A stretch of DNA of 39,998 nucleotides from an uncultured Roseovarius sp. (GTDB taxonomy: Bacteria; Pseudomonadota; Alphaproteobacteria; Rhodobacterales; Rhodobacteraceae). Under the pieces are notes generated by a model. The model was not told the DNA's origin. It did not search any database and was given only the letters and a program-made list of their open reading frames with translations. Location of the stretch: the NCBI RefSeq assembly GCF_913054395.1, contig NZ_CAJXIP010000020.1, positions 1-39,998 of the forward strand, read 5' to 3'. This document shows positions 36,820 to 39,998 of the stretch, in pieces; the stretch's first letter is position 1, and each line of letters opens with the position of its first letter. A program made the translations under genes and the position numbers.

Positions 36820-38808
36820 ATGTCTGACCTACGCAAGATCATCATCGACGGTCATCAGATCGAGGTAGAAGGGGCAATGACCCTGATCCAGGCCTGTGAG
36901 GTCGCGGGCGTTGAAGTGCCGCGCTTTTGCTATCACGAGCGGCTGTCGATTGCCGGCAACTGCCGGATGTGTCTGGTCGAGGTCGTCGGCGGACCGCCCA
37001 AACCAGCGGCCAGCTGTGCGATGCAGGTGCGTGACCTGCGCCCCGGCCCCGAAGGCCAGCCGCCGGTGGTGAAAACCAACAGCCCGATGGTCAAGAAGGC
37101 CCGCGAAGGGGTGATGGAATTCCTGCTGATCAACCATCCGCTCGATTGCCCGATCTGCGATCAGGGTGGCGAGTGCGATCTTCAGGACCAGGCGATGGCC
37201 TATGGCGTCGATTTCAGCCGCTACCGCGAGCCCAAGCGCGCCAGCGAAGACCTTGACCTTGGTCCGCTGGTCGAAACCCACATGACGCGCTGTATTTCCT
37301 GCACCCGCTGTGTGCGCTTTACCTCCGAGGTGGCCGGGATCATGCAGATGGGCCAGACCGGTCGCGGCGAAGATGCCGAGATCACAAGTTATCTGGGCGA
37401 GACCCTCAACAGCAACCTTCAGGGCAACATCATTGATCTCTGCCCGGTCGGCGCATTGGTCAGCAAGCCCTACGCCTTTACTGCGCGCCCCTGGGAGTTG
37501 ACCAAGACCGAAACCATCGACGTGATGGATGCCCTTGGCAGCAATATCCGCGTCGATTGCAAGGGCCGCGAAGTGATGCGCATCCTGCCGCGCAACCATG
37601 ACGGGGTGAACGAGGAATGGATTTCCGACAAGACCCGTTTCGTCTGGGACGGGCTGCGTCGTCAGCGTCTGGACAAGCCCTACATTCGTGAAAACGGCAA
37701 ACTGCGCCCCGCCACATGGGGCGAGGCCCTTGCCAAGGCGTCCGATGCGATCAAGGGGTCCAAGAAACTGGCCGGTCTGGTCGGTGATCTGGCGCCGGTC
37801 GAGGCCGCCTTTGCCCTCAAACAGTTGGTTGAGGGGCAGGGCGGACAGGTTGAATGCCGCACCGACAAGGCCCGCCTGCCCATCGGCAACCGAAGCGCCT
37901 ATGTCGGTAATGTCGCCATCGAAGACATTGATAGCGCAAAGAATATCGTGCTGATCGGCACCGATCCGGTCGCCGAGGCGCCGGTTCTCAATGCCCGCAT
38001 GCGCCGCGCCTGGATCAATGGCGCCGATGTCACCGTGGTCGGCCCCAAGATTGACCTGACCTTTGACTATACCCATGCCGGCACCGACCGCGCCGCGCTT
38101 GAGGCGCTGAACGTCCCCCAGGATACAATCGTGATCGTCGGCCAGGGCGCGCTGCGCGAAGCCGATGGCGAGGCGGTTCTGGCCGCCGCCATGGCGCTTT
38201 CGGGCCGCATGCTGGTACTGCACAATGCGGCAGGCCGGGTTGGCGCGATGGATGTGGGCGCGGTCACCGAGGGCGGTCTTGAGGCCGCCATTGAGGGTGC
38301 CGATGTGATCTATAACCTTGGGGCCGACGAGGTCGAAATCGCCGCCGGTCCCGTCGTGATTTATCAGGGCAGCCATGGTGATCGCGGCGCACATCGCGCC
38401 GATGTGATCCTGCCGGGGGCCGCCTACACCGAGGAGCAGGGCCTGTTCGTGAACACCGAAGGGCGCCCGCAACTGGCGCTTCGCGCCGGGTTCGCGCCGG
38501 GTGAAGCCAAGGAAAACTGGGCCATCCTGCGCGCGTTGTCGGGCGAAATCGGCGCGGTACTGGGCTATGACAGCATCGTGCAACTGCGCAAGGCGCTGGT
38601 TGCCGAGGTGCCGCACCTCAAAAAGGTCGACCGCGTGAGCGAAAACGATTGGCAACCATTGGCCAAGGCCAAACTGGGCAAGGCCGATTTCCGCACCGCC
38701 GTGTCGGATTTCTACCTGAGCAACCCGATCGCCCGCGCAAGCGAGTTGATGGGCACGCTGAGCGCCAATGCCAAGGCCAGGGCCACCCGCCCGCTTGCGG
38801 CAGAGTGA
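36820..38808 (+). CDS. nuoG: NADH-quinone oxidoreductase subunit G
   Basis: The largest peripheral-arm subunit, which carries several iron-sulfur clusters. It is 662 residues long, close to mitochondrial NDUFS1 and shorter than E. coli NuoG (about 900). N1b [2Fe-2S] ligands are C37, C48, C51 and C66; N5 is H106/C110/C113/C119 ([15 protein letters not shown]); N4 is C158/C161/C164/C208 ([17 protein letters not shown]). The C-terminal two-thirds is the molybdopterin-oxidoreductase-like fold without its cofactor. The extra N7 cluster ligands of E. coli are not apparent. Confidence 0.98.
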   Translation: MSDLRKIIIDGHQIEVEGAMTLIQACEVAGVEVPRFCYHERLSIAGNCRMCLVEVVGGPPKPAASCAMQVRDLRPGPEGQPPVVKTNSPMVKKAREGVMEFLLINHPLDCPICDQGGECDLQDQAMAYGVDFSRYREPKRASEDLDLGPLVETHMTRCISCTRCVRFTSEVAGIMQMGQTGRGEDAEITSYLGETLNSNLQGNIIDLCPVGALVSKPYAFTARPWELTKTETIDVMDALGSNIRVDCKGREVMRILPRNHDGVNEEWISDKTRFVWDGLRRQRLDKPYIRENGKLRPATWGEALAKASDAIKGSKKLAGLVGDLAPVEAAFALKQLVEGQGGQVECRTDKARLPIGNRSAYVGNVAIEDIDSAKNIVLIGTDPVAEAPVLNARMRRAWINGADVTVVGPKIDLTFDYTHAGTDRAALEALNVPQDTIVIVGQGALREADGEAVLAAAMALSGRMLVLHNAAGRVGAMDVGAVTEGGLEAAIEGADVIYNLGADEVEIAAGPVVIYQGSHGDRGAHRADVILPGAAYTEEQGLFVNTEGRPQLALRAGFAPGEAKENWAILRALSGEIGAVLGYDSIVQLRKALVAEVPHLKKVDRVSENDWQPLAKAKLGKADFRTAVSDFYLSNPIARASELMGTLSANAKARATRPLAAE

Positions 38809-38810
38809 AG

Positions 38811-39212
38811 ATGCTCGCGGGCATCATAACGCCTGTGGCGCTCTCCCTGATGGGGGGGCTTAGTGGCTGCGCCGAGGCAGGCGCGGGCAATGCTGCGTCG
38901 TTTCAACCCGAATACAACGGGGTCGAGACGCGGCTTCTGGATGGCGATCTGGTGAATTTCCACGTCACCATGCGCGGCGCACGCAGCCGCGAGGATGTGG
39001 ATCGCTACGCCGAATGCGCCGCGGCGCAATATACGCTGATCCGCGGCTATGGATTTGCGCGCCACCTGCGCACGAATGTTGCCGAAGAGGGTGGCGTCTG
39101 GCGCGGCGATGCGATTTATACCATCTCGGCGGCATTGCCCCGAGGTCTCAAGACAATCGACGCTGAAGTCGTCGCCGCCAATTGTGCGGAAAATGGAATA
39201 CCGATGGTGTGA
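38811..39212 (+). CDS. Lipoprotein between nuoG and nuoH
   Basis: A 133-residue lipoprotein. The signal peptide [20 protein letters not shown] carries the lipobox LSGC with the lipidated C20. The mature domain has [20 protein letters not shown], then [16 protein letters not shown], a cysteine in [16 protein letters not shown] and a second in AANCAENG near the end. It starts two bases after the nuoG stop and ends seven bases before nuoH, so it is co-transcribed. It is weakly reminiscent of the lipoprotein at 35922. Unknown family. Confidence 0.78.
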   Translation: MLAGIITPVALSLMGGLSGCAEAGAGNAASFQPEYNGVETRLLDGDLVNFHVTMRGARSREDVDRYAECAAAQYTLIRGYGFARHLRTNVAEEGGVWRGDAIYTISAALPRGLKTIDAEVVAANCAENGIPMV

Positions 39213-39219
39213 GGGCCTG

Positions 39220-39998
39220 ATGTCTGAATTCTTTACAACCCCGCTCGGGACTCTGGTACTCATCATGGCGCAATGCCTTGCGGTGCTTGGTTTCGTCATG
39301 ATCTCGCTTTTGTTCCTGGTTTACGGCGACCGGAAAATCTGGGCAGCGGTGCAGATGCGCCGCGGGCCGAACGTTGTGGGGGTCTTTGGCATCCTGCAAT
39401 CCGTGGCCGATGCCCTGAAATATGTCGTCAAGGAAATCGTGGTGCCCGCGGGGGCCGACAAGGCCGTGTTCATGCTTGCGCCGATGACCAGTTTCGTTCT
39501 TGCGGTACTGGCCTGGGCGGTCATCCCGTTCAACGATGGCTGGGTTCTGTCGGATATCAACGTCGCGGTGCTTTTCGTCTTCGCGATCTCATCGCTCGAA
39601 GTCTACGGCGTGATCATGGGCGGCTGGGCCAGCAACTCGAAATACCCGTTCCTCGGATCTTTGCGCTCGGCTGCGCAGATGATTTCCTATGAGGTCAGCA
39701 TCGGCCTGATCATCATCGGGGTGATCATCTCGACCGGCTCGCTTAACTTTGGCGAGATCGTGCGCGCACAGGATACCGGATATGGCTTTTTCGGCTGGTA
39801 CTGGTTGCCGCATTTCCCGATGGTTTTCCTGTTCTTCATCAGCGCCCTGGCCGAAACCAACCGCCCGCCGTTCGACCTTCCCGAGGCGGAATCCGAACTG
39901 GTGGCCGGCTATCAGGTGGAATATTCGAGCACGCCCTTCCTGTTGTTCATGGCCGGTGAATATATCGCCATCTTCCTGATGTGCGCGCTGACCTCGCT
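39220..39998 (+). CDS. nuoH: NADH-quinone oxidoreductase subunit H (5' part)
   Basis: The membrane subunit that links the peripheral arm to the proton-pumping arm and shapes the quinone tunnel. The window ends after 259 codons of an expected 340 or so. It begins [20 protein letters not shown], followed by [20 protein letters not shown] with the conserved loop, [14 protein letters not shown], and the highly conserved [20 protein letters not shown] and YQVEYSS. No stop or frameshift occurs in the visible part. The ATG at 39220 follows GAGGG. Confidence 0.96.
   Translation, partial: MSEFFTTPLGTLVLIMAQCLAVLGFVMISLLFLVYGDRKIWAAVQMRRGPNVVGVFGILQSVADALKYVVKEIVVPAGADKAVFMLAPMTSFVLAVLAWAVIPFNDGWVLSDINVAVLFVFAISSLEVYGVIMGGWASNSKYPFLGSLRSAAQMISYEVSIGLIIIGVIISTGSLNFGEIVRAQDTGYGFFGWYWLPHFPMVFLFFISALAETNRPPFDLPEAESELVAGYQVEYSSTPFLLFMAGEYIAIFLMCALTS

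Noticed and set aside
36829..38655. A 608-codon open frame opposite nuoG
   Set aside because: It is the antisense of a complete nuoG, with low-complexity composition and no domain.

Overview
The window is about 40 kb of GC-rich chromosome from an alphaproteobacterium, almost certainly a Rhodobacterales member (Roseobacter/Rhodobacter group). The evidence is the helABCDX-like ccm gene order, a nuo operon interleaved with small extra genes, NuoE with a long Ala/Lys/Pro linker and an added C-terminal domain, a single-subunit AcnA, a complete leucine-degradation (liu) cluster, and an intergenic string (TTTGAGTATTT...) that recurs between genes. I saw no tRNA, rRNA, CRISPR array, insertion sequence or phage gene. 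Genes are tightly packed, mostly with 1- to 10-base overlaps inside operons.

Layout. 1-2133 (+): end of ccmA, then ccmB, ccmC, ccmD and ccmG for haem export and thiol chemistry in cytochrome c maturation. 2134-2536 holds one candidate 45-residue secreted peptide (- strand, 2162-2299); I see nothing convincing in 2300-2536. 2537-5820 (-): a TM2-domain membrane protein and aconitase acnA with a clear terminator. 6046-6747 (+): a secreted DUF1223 protein. 6751-10152 (-): moaA, waaA and a GT4 glycosyltransferase. 10238-10735 (+): a lipoprotein. 10745-14630 (-): glmU, glmS and an AlkD-like repair protein in one coupled operon supplying UDP-GlcNAc. 14775-17817 (+): gph, a DegT-type aminotransferase and a RES-Xre toxin-antitoxin pair.

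17903-27949 (+) is a leucine/isovalerate degradation locus: ivd, a small membrane protein, an acyl-CoA synthetase, mccB, mccA, a GST-like protein, HMG-CoA lyase and a methylglutaconyl-CoA hydratase. Together they turn isovaleryl-CoA into acetyl-CoA and acetoacetate. An ompW porin gene on the opposite strand, with an FnrL-type box, sits inside this locus.

28171-39998 (+) is the nuo operon for respiratory complex I, cut by the window end within nuoH. Between the core genes nuoABCD-E-F-G-H lie nine extra small genes, most predicted to be membrane-bound, secreted or lipid-anchored. The most unusual content is here: a Cys-bracketed module of about 50 residues present four times in two adjacent genes (three copies in one secreted protein, one in a lipoprotein); a helix-hairpin-helix-like domain shared by the NuoE tail and the membrane protein encoded next to it; and a long nested inverted repeat that closes directly on the ribosome-binding site of a small secreted protein gene.
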